The notes beneath the pieces are model-generated. The model saw only the letters and a list, made by a program, of their open reading frames with translations, was not told the origin of the DNA and ran no database searches. DNA of 64,000 bases from Lineus longissimus (lineage: Eukaryota; Nemertea; Pilidiophora; Heteronemertea; Lineidae): assembly GCF_910592395.1 (NCBI RefSeq), contig NC_088325.1:7161501-7225500 (forward strand), written 5' to 3'. Positions 35,462 through 44,876 of the stretch are shown here, piece by piece. How positions within the stretch are numbered: the stretch's first letter is position 1; every line of letters starts with the position of its first letter. Made by a program: the position numbers and the translations under genes.

Positions 35462-35674
35462 TTACTCCTGCAACTGGACATTCCATGTCAATTCTGCCAC
35501 TACATCCCTCCAGGCATCCCGGTCTTGCAACTTCAGCGCTACGACATCCATCCAGCCGGTCCGGCATCGTCCCCTTCGCCGTTTACCTCATTCTCCGGTT
35601 GCCACTTCATGACTTCATCACTATCTTGGGAAGCCTTGCTGGCTCCGTTCGACTCACGTGCCCGCCTAACCAAA
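35462..35674 (-). pseudogene. Non-LTR retrotransposon RT C-terminal fragment, frameshifted
   Basis: On the minus strand one frame reads WLGGHVSRTEPARLPKIVMK (35672-35613). After a short out-of-frame gap, another reads GKRRRGRCRTGWMDVV and DRDAWRDVV, ending in TAA at 35462-35464. This pattern (W..GHV.R, then a basic RRRGR linker, then a W..D block) is the extreme C-terminus seen in many jockey/CR1-like reverse transcriptases. An 8-base near-duplication (ATGAAGTC/ATGAAGTG) in the gap probably caused one shift. No RT catalytic region remains. This fragment explains the many overlapping frames at 35.2-35.75 kb. Confidence 0.72.
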
Positions 35675-35679
35675 GTGGT

Positions 35680-37385
35680 ATGCTTCTTCTTAACCAACAG
35701 CGATACTGGCGGTTGACCTATTCTTCTCCTGAAGCAGTCGGAGGGTGTAGATAAACTGTTTTTTCAAAGTGGCTAATCGTAACATTTTCACATTTTTTGT
35801 CAGCGGCTTTGCCCACCTCGTCAAGAAATTGACGAATTCAAGACACGAATAAATCCTAGTATATCTTTGATAATGCCGGCATAACAAGGGAGGGGTGAAA
35901 ATAAAACTTCGTAATTTTTTGAATGAACCGACCTTAATTATGACCCCTACCGAGAGGTCCTTCTTCAATGAAAGGAGGTTTGTTGACGCTCAGTGCTGAC
36001 TGGAGCTAATATGCAACTCTAAATGAGAGTGCCCCACTTGAGAGCAGCCGTTTGTTTACCCTCCTGACTGGAAGCTGTCGACGGCGAATAAAACATTGAT
36101 ATCATCAAACGTATGTGCTAGAAAATCGAAGAAGGTTTTGGCCTTGGTCATGGCGCCGTTGGCTGCGGGCAATGAACGTGCATTAGCTTGTGTGCACGCA
36201 GTATTAATGCATGGTAAACCGAAGGAAGGAAACTGTGGGCAAAATACAAGTAACACCTTTTGGGACACTTATCCCTGTACCTGATCAAGAAAAAATACGC
36301 CTTGTCCAGGATTCGAGACGGGCTAATTGCTTGGCCAGAACCGGCGCACACCTCAATGTTTACTATGAGATGCGCTGTTCATGGCTAATTCGGACACGCT
36401 TATACAACGACAACAATAACAACAATAGCAGCAGCAGCAGCAACAACAAAAATCGGTGACACGCGCTAAATTCAAATGTCTTGTTTTTTGTTCGCCCACA
36501 GTTATAATGACCTCCTCAGAAGTTTGCGTTTACTTGGAGGAGGTAGAATTATTTCCAGCAGTCCAATGGAAGGTTTATGTAGCTGCGTTGACTTACATTT
36601 ATGGGAAAACTCATCGTAAGGAGCCAAGGGTTAAAATTCATACAACAATGGAGCAGATCAATTCGTGAAGGTTAAACCGATGAGTCAAGATGGGAAAACG
36701 GTTCACGTACATTGAATCTTAGTGGCGTCATTTCCTGAATTAAGATGGAGCATAGGCCTACTGTCCAAGAGATGCATGTCACGAAATTCCAAACAGATTT
36801 TGGAAAGGTTACATGATACATTGTAGGGATTGATATTCACCACATCTTCCACTTGTAATAAAACCTTCTAAATCATATATTTGTGTATGTAGCAAATTGG
36901 TACCTTTTTCAATTAACTACATGTAAGTATATAATCATATGACATATTTGTGACAGTAAAAGGTATATACATGTATATCGCATGCATTAATGTCATCACA
37001 CCATCCAGAATTATCTAAACCTTTGACCAAGTCAGATAGTCATCTCGAATTTGATGACCTTCCCATGCCAATGCAGTAGTTTCCAACCAAGACCAGCTGT
37101 GTCAGCACAGGCATCAGTTTAAAAGGTGTGTCCAATTATGCTGCATTGGCACTATCAGTTTGTACAATATACCATTTGGCACCATCTGAAGTCTCTGTTA
37201 AAAGAATGAAAGTCTTTAAGTCATGGAACCTCGTTGTTGTGCAGCCTTATAAGCAAAGCGACAAACGATTTGTCCATGAGAAGATGCCCGGAGCGAGCAT
37301 GTAATCGATAGGCTTCCCGCGTGAAGATAATCCTTTGGTGAGAAGCTTTGTGAGAGAAACCTAACACAACCACATCAGCTTTTAT
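35680..37385. other. Mostly intergenic; (AAC)n/(AGC)n microsatellite
   Basis: A mixed CAA/CAG trinucleotide run lies at about 36405-36450. Apart from a possible minus-strand exon at 36066-36235 (listed separately), I see no gene. Confidence 0.5.
36066..36235 (-). CDS. Possible internal exon, unrecognised
   Basis: On the minus strand a good acceptor (ACTTGTATTTTGCCCACAG) is followed by 170 bases open in one frame. The translation begins with a short PSFGLPCINTACTQ-type phrase and ends near DDINVLFAVDSFQ, then meets a donor-like GAGG|GTAAAC. Amino-acid composition is protein-like with no low complexity. No domain is recognised and no neighbouring exon is identified, so this rests on splice signals and an open frame alone. 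Confidence 0.2.
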
Positions 37386-37394
37386 CGCTGTCGT

Positions 37395-38235
37395 GATAAT
37401 GTCAAAGTCAGCTTGTCACAAAAACAAGGAAGTTGACGGTATAACATCAACTTGTCACAAAAAAAGGGAACAATGGTAAAAACTCAGCTGTGTAACAAAA
37501 GCAGGAAAGTCAACGGCAGCTTGTCAAAGAATCAGGAAATTCAGCGGTAAAACGTCAGCTTTGTTACAGAACAGGAAAGTCAACGGTAAAATGTCAGCTT
37601 TGTCACAGAAATAGGAAAGTCAGCAGTAAAATGTCAGCTTTGTTACAGAACAGGAAAGTCAACGGTAAAATGTCAGCTTTGTCACCGAAACATGAAAGTC
37701 AGCGGTAAAACGTCAGCTTTGTCACAGAAACAAGAAGGTCAATGGTAAAATGTCAGCTTTGTCACAGAAACAGGAAAGTCAACACAGGAAAGCCGCCCCC
37801 TTAAAAAACAATTTTTTTCACGTGACATTCTAATTCAATTTATCCGCCTTAAAATGCTACATTATGACCCCATATGCCTTTAAAGTGCTTCTCAAGTCCT
37901 TGAAATCATCAAAATAGGACCTTTTAACAAGAATTTAAGAACAATTTTCCCAGTGCCCGCGAAAACGCGGCGAAAACAGAAAAAACCGTTAGATTACCCC
38001 CTTCTAAACTTAAAGGCTGTGGAGAACACTGGAAGGTCAACGGTAAATAATTAGCTTGTCACAAAAACAGGAAAGTCAACAGTAAAACATTAGCTTTGTC
38101 ACACGAACAGGGAAGTCAGCGGTAAATCATCAGCCTTGTTACAGAAACAGGAAGGTCTGCGGTTGTTATAACATGAGCTGGTCCAAAAACAGGAAAGTCA
38201 ACGGTTAATCATCTGCCTGTCAAAAATAGGAAAGT
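37395..38235 (+). repeat. ~39-bp minisatellite split by a unique segment
   Basis: About fifteen units of the form GTCAGCTTTGTCACAGAAAC + AGGAAAGTCAACGGTAAAAT. Starts in the regular core are at 37554, 37593, 37633, 37672, 37712 and 37752, a period of 39-40 bp. About ten units lie before 37790 and five more degenerate ones after 38030. The ~235-bp segment between (37793-38030) shows no repeat and ends in TGGAGAACACTG, the same end sequence as the TIR element at 12.5 kb. Confidence 0.88.
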
Positions 38236-38247
38236 CAATGGTACACT

Positions 38248-38733
38248 TTGTCGACAAATCAGCCAACGAATAAAGAGTTCTCATCTGAAAGACGACAAGA
38301 AGACCAGACATTTGGCGTGTTTTACACTGATTACCTCGAAGTGCCTCTGTCTGTTGAATCACGTTGGCCTAAGTACGTGTGTGTACATGATTTATGTCTG
38401 TGCGCTGAAGAAATAATCGACCAGAAAGTCGATATTTTCCAAAATGTACTGTTTGTAAAACTTGACACGATATGTGTCAAAGCTGTACTTGCCGAAAAAA
38501 GCAGTTATACGAATTAATGTTACTTCTTTGTCCGGCGCAAGCCGTCGATACGTATCAATGACGAGGTTGCAAGAAAAAGTGACGTGGCTGTCAAACCTGT
38601 CTTTTGGGATGTCATCGGAATCAAAGCGCTGTTTGTGGCGGCAGAAACCTCGGCGATCGTAGCGATCTCTTTCTTGATTGGTTTTTGCTTTGTGTTGCGG
38701 CGTTTTTGTTCGAATAGCAATTGTATGGTAACT
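38248..38733 (+). CDS. Unrecognised frame with a hydrophobic segment, one internal stop
   Basis: One plus-strand frame is open for 89 codons (38248-38514), has a TAA at 38515-38517, and then stays open to a stop at about 38731. The second part begins YFFVRRKPSIRINDEVARK and contains a plausible membrane-spanning stretch (AIVAISFLIGFCFVL) followed by basic RRF. An antisense frame of 138 codons covers the same DNA, so coding direction is uncertain. It could be a pseudogene, an exon pair with the stop in an intron, or chance. Confidence 0.15.
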
Positions 38734-38746
38734 ACATACTGATGGT

Positions 38747-39187
38747 TTGTCTGATAACCATGTTACGCATATAGGTTGTTTTTCAATGGCAGCGAAACCG
38801 TATGTCACCCGTATATTTCTTGAGTGTCAGCCAATTGCAATGGTTGTAGGGGAACTACGCCAAGGTTTAACTGCTCGGAGTCAACCGGAATCGGTTATTC
38901 CCCTTCTCCCAATTCTTCTTCCACTCTCCACAAGGCATGCCACTAGGACTTTGTCTTATGTTTGGCCTGGCATATGTTCCATGCACAAGAAACCGTTTTT
39001 TAACTATTATTTTAAAGGATATACATGCCTACCTGATTCTCGACAACTTGAAGAGGGAAAGCCAATACTTCCCAAGCCGGCCATGGCCTTCCATCCAATA
39101 CCCAAGCCACTGCGACAAAAATATATAATAGACAGTGAAAACCAATATTTTAATCATATTGCAAATACGTTACTTTCTCTGGATTGA
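38747..39187 (+). CDS. Unrecognised 146-codon open frame
   Basis: Follows the preceding frame closely in another phase. A second frame (38937-39128) overlaps it. No known motif or signal peptide. Weak. Confidence 0.12.
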   Translation: MSDNHVTHIGCFSMAAKPYVTRIFLECQPIAMVVGELRQGLTARSQPESVIPLLPILLPLSTRHATRTLSYVWPGICSMHKKPFFNYYFKGYTCLPDSRQLEEGKPILPKPAMAFHPIPKPLRQKYIIDSENQYFNHIANTLLSLD

Positions 39188-39189
39188 AA

Positions 39190-39765
39190 TTCAAATATAT
39201 ATTGCTCGAAGTTTAGCTTCACTTGGAAAATACTCGATGCCTTTTATTGGAATTCTCGTCCAAGATATTTGATCCGAAGTAATTGATTTTGAATATAGAT
39301 TTCCAACTCAGTAGTCAAGCTACGTCTAACGCTGTTATTATCTTAAATTAGAGGCTAGCCGCATCGAGCAGTCACAGAATGCGTTTTCATCCCCCAAGAG
39401 ATTATGAATGCCTGGTAACGAACGAGCTGAGTGATCTGATAATGTTTCAAAATCTGCTTCGATCCTACAACACCAAGAACATAAATCGGATTTTTTAACA
39501 AACTCCATCAATATCATCGATTTCATCCAATCTTAACCAGTCGAATGCGTTCAAGAATGCATCGATCCTCTACCCCGATCCCAAGGGCAATCATTGCTGA
39601 TACTGTGATGGTTCTTTAGGAGATGTAATTCACATGGGAAAAGTTGATCGACTGGAGTAAAGTTGAATGTTCGGGTTCAGTCATTGTGACGGTACCAGCA
39701 GTATATATATATGTAGCTTATATGTGCATAACTCACCCAAGCACTATAAAACACTTTTTTGTTTT
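39190..39765. other. Intergenic, no gene recognised
   Basis: A short AT-repeat (TATATATATG) lies at about 39704. Nothing else supportable. Confidence 0.5.
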
Positions 39766-39770
39766 AAAAG

Positions 39771-40208
39771 CGCAGAAAATTCCGCCGACTCGTGATGTTC
39801 TACAAAATCCTGACGGGGCTTGCTCCAACGTACCTCAAAGATCTCATTCCAGAGTTAACCTTGCATTATCATCAACATTATCATTGGACACATAAGAAAT
39901 AAATGTAGCGGACTCACAGCAGATCTTTTCCTAAATCATGTTTCTGATCACCCCACATGCCCATCTTGCCTCATGGATGTCCCGGAAACCGCTTCTCACT
40001 TTCTACTTTTATGTCCCAACTTTGATAACCCGCGACACTCTCTAATAGCCAATACCCTCCAAATAACACAACGCCACAATATTATAATACTGAGTTCATC
40101 CTTAGCGGACACCTTACCCTTTCTGACAGCGAAAATTCAATTCTGATAAAATCCACCCTAAATTTCATAGCAGCAACTAACCGCTTCCCAAACTTATCGC
40201 CTCAATAA
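39771..40208 (+). pseudogene. Non-LTR retrotransposon C-terminal remnant with zinc-binding motif
   Basis: Frame one (39771-39902) reads RRKFRRLVMFYKILTGLAPT then YLKDLIPEL. This is the conserved post-RT segment of jockey/CR1-like elements, and it ends in a stop. After a deletion, a second frame (39907-40146) carries a CPSC..ETASHFLLLCP block: Cys-x2-Cys, then His-x4-Cys, the zinc-binding motif that ends many such proteins. A third frame (40140-40208) gives STLNFIAATNRF, the usual last helix. So the copy has lost the segment between the first two blocks and carries at least two frame changes. A C-tract follows at about 40230. Confidence 0.75.
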
Positions 40209-40249
40209 CAAACAAATCCCAAGATCAACCCGACCCCCCCCCCCCCCCC

Positions 40250-41075
40250 CTCCACTGTACTCATGCACCTGATATTGCTTTCTATTAGTCAAACACTATA
40301 CTTCTGTATTTGTGGGGTTTTTTTTGTTTTTTATAAAGTGATTTAATATATTTCTGTAAAATTGGCACACTGCTAAATTTTCACATTTTGCAGTGGTTTA
40401 AGCCTTTGGCTTTTGTCTACAAAACAGCCATTTTCTATGAATGTATCATTCTATTAACTGAATACGTCACCCCTTTGTAAAAAAAACAACAAAACAAACT
40501 TTAAAGGGAAATAGGGCTTTTTTCATACTCATAATAAACACATTATCATTAATACAGGTTTATGTTTTAGGTAAAAATGGCATGATTCCTTATACTTGTT
40601 TTTTAAAGACTGTTGGTAAATTGTTGTTGTGTACTGCGATTGAAAAGACTATCAAAAAACGATGACGAAAATGATAATGGATATTTCGTTAAGGGCTATT
40701 GGGCTATGGCTATTGGGCTATTTCGTTAGTGGATATTTCGTTAACTTTGTCATTTTTGTATCTGGCCTTTGAGTAATGGTTAAAATCTATAAAACTTCCG
40801 TGCACAACCCACGTATCCAATGCAAATATTAAAAAAGCTCTAGCATCTCATCTAGGTAGCTGTAGTTTATATAGTGGTGTGTAACTACTAGTATACAAAG
40901 GTATTGTATCGGCCATCAGAAAATCGCAGGACTTTTAGAGTAATTGTTGCAGGTCGGCGTAATGTTCGTGCATGATAAAATATGTCGACGTTGTAATACA
41001 ATTTGACCTCTCTAATCAGGACACCTCTCTATTAAGGACAGCATTTGTCCGTCCTGAGGGTGTCCTCAATACATG
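40250..41075. other. Intergenic, no gene recognised
   Basis: A local imperfect duplication of 'gggctattgggctat' and 'atatttcgttaa' occurs at 40680-40745. No gene. Confidence 0.5.
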
Positions 41076-41079
41076 CAGG

Positions 41080-41600
41080 TTCTACTGTATAATACATGGT
41101 GTAAAAAAGTTGGATAACGTTTTAAAAAGGCAATATTTTCAATATTTTAAAAACTAGTCGCAATAGGATTTTGTCTGGTAAGGCCAACGTTGAAAAAAAC
41201 CAAGACATTCATCCAGCATGAGGCAGTTTAGTAATCTTTAAAGAAAACTTAAAGGACCATCAAAAACACCTCAAATTTAGTAGTCAAAGCTACATAAGTG
41301 AACGAGTTAGGCATCAGCGATCATGGGAACACTATATTCTAATTGCCTAAAAACCATTTCTAAAAAAATATTGTCATGATTAATTTCTATTTTCATATCA
41401 AATAATGATGATAGTCTGCACGGTCAGAATCACGTGACTGCCTTTTTTCAGTGGCCGGAATCAGCGGTAGCCAATGACTAAAGCAGAGTGAAACCACTGG
41501 CATTTTTCACAAATCCTATATCCTAGCAAAAATCCTTTTCGAAAAAGTCATATATATAAAATCATTCCACTTTAAAATGTATCGCAGAAAACCTCTGCGA
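41080..41600 (+). repeat. Dispersed repeat, copy 2 of a pair (first at 31.33-32.22 kb)
   Basis: Collinear with 31330-32215 as described there, in direct orientation about 9.8 kb away, and lacking its 340-bp central segment. Shared landmarks include GATCATGGGAACACTA (about 41320), AATAATGATGATAGTCTGC (41401) and ACAAATCCTATATCCTAGC (41509). No coding capacity is recognised. Confidence 0.65.
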
Positions 41601-41699
41601 TTGGGTGGGGAAGGACACTGATGAAAAAACTAGATACGTATGATACACCAAAACGTAATCATTCATAGCCAAAGTTATTTCACACAGTAGCAACTGTTA

Positions 41700-41740
41700 G
41701 CCCAGCTCTGGTTAGCCTAATTATTTGAGCTAACCAGAGT
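41700..41740. repeat. Short hairpin CTCTGGTTAGC / GCTAACCAGAG
   Basis: Perfect 11-bp arms around a ~12-base AT-rich loop at about 41706-41739. It could be a bare pair of transposon ends or chance. No T-run follows to suggest a terminator. Confidence 0.5.
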
Positions 41741-42172
41741 CTTTCGACAAAATACTATGAGCTAACGTATTTGATGGTAATAAAGTTCAGGCTGTGAATT
41801 GGTAAATCTATTCCTGATAAGTGCATCCACATAGAGTACCATTAGCATTGTACGTGATATCTCATGCTTCAATTTGACAGGTATTTTTGTCTCGTGTGAC
41901 ATGAGTGATATCTGATGGACTCATGAAATGCAGATTAGGATTTGGGAATTCTGTCAGAGTTACCCTAGTCCGTGCTAAGTAGAGCGCTTTACCTCATTAA
42001 ATAAGACATACTGATACTCAGTGAGGCCTTACTTATCATGAACATGTCATAATCAATCAATCAATCGATATAGGAAACCTTGAATTATTGTGAACTTGTA
42101 TACTGTAGATCGCCAAGAGTGTCGAACTGACAACATTTTGTCGATAAATAGTGGATATGGATATGAGTCCGA

Positions 42173-42543
42173 AATAGCATTCCGCGATAATGACGTCACT
42201 GCAGCTGCTGCCCTCTATTTCCCCATCGCTGAATTACAGGCAATGTCGGACAAACATGCGGTTTCGTAATGGATTCAGGCTTTCTAACTAGGGCAGTTAG
42301 ATTCAATCTGGCACATGTCCGAGTGTTGGAAATACTACATAATTGTTCTGAATATTTCTCTCTCTGACTCTATGGTATCATTCATGCTAAAAACAATGCA
42401 GGGTCAAAGATAATTGACTTTGAAATAAGCTGAAATGCGTAGAAATAAGTGTCGATGTCCGACTGTCACGTGACTAAAACGTCATCAATATCTTATTCAA
42501 ATGGCCTTGTGAGCTATAAATAGTAACGTCGCGGAATGCTATT
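42173..42543. mobile_element. 371-bp TIR element with AATAGCATTCCGCGA ends
   Basis: AATAGCATTCCGCGA at 42173-42187 is perfectly repeated in reverse complement at 42529-42543. Just inside the left end is a perfect palindromic TGACGTCA (42191-42198), the CRE/ATF consensus, and TAACG sits at the matching place on the right. No ORF. It ends only ~55 bp before the Mutator-like element. Confidence 0.75.
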
Positions 42544-42588
42544 GAGGAGACTTCCAGACAAAATTATGCTACGCCGGTGTATCGAGTA

Positions 42589-43660
42589 AAATTGTAGGGC
42601 TTGTGGTATTCGACTCGATGACTCGACGACGCGATGACTCGATGACGCGATCAAGTTGGAATCTTTTTAAAGAATATCACTGCTTGGACTGTAATTTATA
42701 CATAGAATCATAAGTGGAGGAAAATAAAAAAGAACCGATCATTACCAACCCCTTTCCAGCTGTTTTCACCGTATCTAATCCGACCATTTTTCGTTTCCTA
42801 CAAGTTCGCATTTTTGATAAAACCATGCGCCATGTTGCTATGCAAGCCACTGGTATCTTTACCGTCAATACAGCTAAATACACCTAAATATAGCTGGTTC
42901 AGATCAACCTCCTACCCAGGTTCTTTACGAGCAGAAATTCCAATGTTAAAATGACACGCGAGTTCCTGGAGACAAGGTTGGCTCTGGATATCCGTTCAGC
43001 ACGGCAATATTAAATGTCCTATACACCTTTCCAGAAATGGGGCGCTGAGTGTCCGAAATAGTGATGTCATAAGGGGAAACTAGGCCTGTGGTGGAGGGAC
43101 AAAGGAGATAGTCATGGTTGACCAACACACTTGAATGCCTTTAATGACGGACAAGGGGGAAAAAGTTAGGCTAGTTCCAATGCAAGCCACCAATTTCGGA
43201 AAGCATGTAGAGGGGCTGATGTATGGGGGGGGGGGGGCAGATGTCAAGGGACGGAAGAGGGACTGAGTGACTGAGTCTAAAAAACTGCACATATGCGAAA
43301 TTCCGATTGTTGACAGACTACCACATGACATCTGACATTGGCCACTAGAAGCTTGTTTGTCAATTAAATCTCCGGTCATTTTGCATGCTATGAAACTTCC
43401 GCGAGTCCTTTAAATATCAAAATCAATCGCGGGGACCAATCTTCAGTGGCCATGGCTGGGGGGGGGGGGGGGGGGAACATCCTTCCACATACCGTAGCTG
43501 GGTATGGGAAAGGCCGAGCTAAAACCTCTGCTGTTGCAGCGGTAGCCCGGAGACCAGGATCATGGGATTCCGTATTTTAGCAAAATCCATAGCAACGATC
43601 GCGTCATCGAGCCATCGCGTCGTCGAGTCATCGAGTCGAATACCACAAGCCAAATTGTAG
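42589..43660. mobile_element. Non-autonomous Mutator-like element, 55-bp TIRs, 9-bp target duplication
   Basis: The element body is 42598-43651 (1,054 bp). TIRs of 55 bp (42598-42652 and 43597-43651) match with a single mismatch. They begin GGCTTGTGGTATTCGACTC and contain a run of GATGACTCGA / GACGACGCGAT-type sub-repeats. AAATTGTAG flanks both ends (42589-42597 and 43652-43660). Long TIRs plus a 9-bp duplication are the hallmark of Mutator-like elements. The interior has poly-G runs and frames up to 99 codons with no transposase similarity, so it would need a transposase supplied in trans. Intact flanks and TIRs suggest a fairly recent insertion. Confidence 0.88.
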
Positions 43661-43664
43661 ACCT

Positions 43665-44075
43665 CTTGTCATTGTTGCTAAAGGTGGCTATCGGTCATTT
43701 AGTAGAGCAATTTCAGACCAACATCATGGGGAAGTCGTCTGCAACCGGATGACAAATTAAATGATCTTGCGTCTTAATTACTGCAATGGCCAGCGACGTA
43801 GATATTGAATAGAAACTCAAAGATTATCAACTTGAAACGCCTATTGGAAGACGTTGACCGCTTTCAGAATTTTCTGCTCGAGACAATGAAAGTGCCATAT
43901 TTGAAAGTCCATTGTATCAGCTGCATTGTGTAATTTTATCAGTAATGTTTAATTAGATCGCTTTGAATGATGATTTAAACGCTAATAACTAACTAACATC
44001 GTTTTCTTCCAAAAGTGCTATCAATGCGCAAGATCAAGTGAAGTTCATGCCGATGTACCGTCGTTGTGCGTATAT
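43665..44075. other. Intergenic, no gene recognised
   Basis: Nothing recognisable. Confidence 0.5.
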
Positions 44076-44082
44076 TCATTCT

Positions 44083-44466
44083 TCACCGCCGATAACTCCC
44101 CCTGATCGGCCGTCAGAAGGGCTGTTACTTTATCGGTAGTCTCCCTGCATTCCCTTCCTTTCCCACGCGTCCTCTGTCGCGACAACACTAACATTACACT
44201 CACACGTTGTTGTCGCACGAGACACGCACTGAAAGCCATCATAATTGAAAATGATACCAGGTGTTCAATGAGTAACGGTTCCAGGGATGCTGACCTGACC
44301 AAAGTGCACTGTGCATGTTGTATAGAAGAAGGGTAACCTGATCCGGAGGTTGGCACTATCAATTCAGGCCGTCATTTTAATCACTTTGTGTCGAGCAATT
44401 TGATTGGCCGCTCGTTTATGATGGTGCGTCCGACAGATTACCTGGCGGGAGTTATCGGCGGTGAAA
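44083..44466. repeat. Inverted pair TTCACCGCCGATAACTCCC ~385 bp apart
   Basis: TTCACCGCCGATAACTCCC at about 44084-44102 is repeated in reverse complement at about 44448-44466. The right copy is shared with the inverted structure that encloses repeat copy C. A minus-strand frame of 105 codons between them has no known motif. Confidence 0.6.
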
Positions 44467-44575
44467 GGAGGAGACTTTAGGACTGATATTCACGGTAACC
44501 GGAAAAACGCCGACTGACCGACCGACCGACCGACCGACCGACCGACCGACCGACCGACCGACCGACCTACCAACC
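44452..44575. repeat. Left arm of ~1.7-kb inverted structure, with (GACC)n array
   Basis: Contains TTATCGGCGG, GGTAACCGGAAAAACGCCGA and then about fourteen GACC/CCGA units (44512-44570). The same parts occur in reverse complement at 46108-46173. This arm carries an extra ~24 bases between TTATCGGCGG and ATATTC. Confidence 0.8.
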
Positions 44576-44759
44576 CAAGGAGTTTCGTGTGATATATCCA
44601 ATCCACGATAGCAGGTCATGTGAAATGAAATTGTAAACAAGCGCACGTGCGCTGTTCAAATGACAACAAATGCATATTGCGCGTTGCAGTTCATGCATTG
44701 CATCGGTCGAGACACTCGAGTAGAAAAACTACAGTGCATAGATTAGGCCCAAATCATGT

Positions 44760-44814
44760 TTTTAGCTCACCTCTTAGCAGAGGTGAGCTTATCCCATACC
44801 GTGGCGTCCGTCGT

Positions 44815-44876
<62 letters not shown>

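Noticed and set aside
35187-35754. Several overlapping ORFs on both strands suggesting a gene
   Set aside because: Only one interpretation has homology: the frameshifted C-terminal piece of a non-LTR reverse transcriptase on the minus strand. The other frames are shadows.
37395-38235. CRISPR-like array of regularly spaced repeats
   Set aside because: The repeat unit fills the whole 39-40-bp period with no unique spacers, units are diverged, and the surrounding DNA is eukaryotic. It is a minisatellite.
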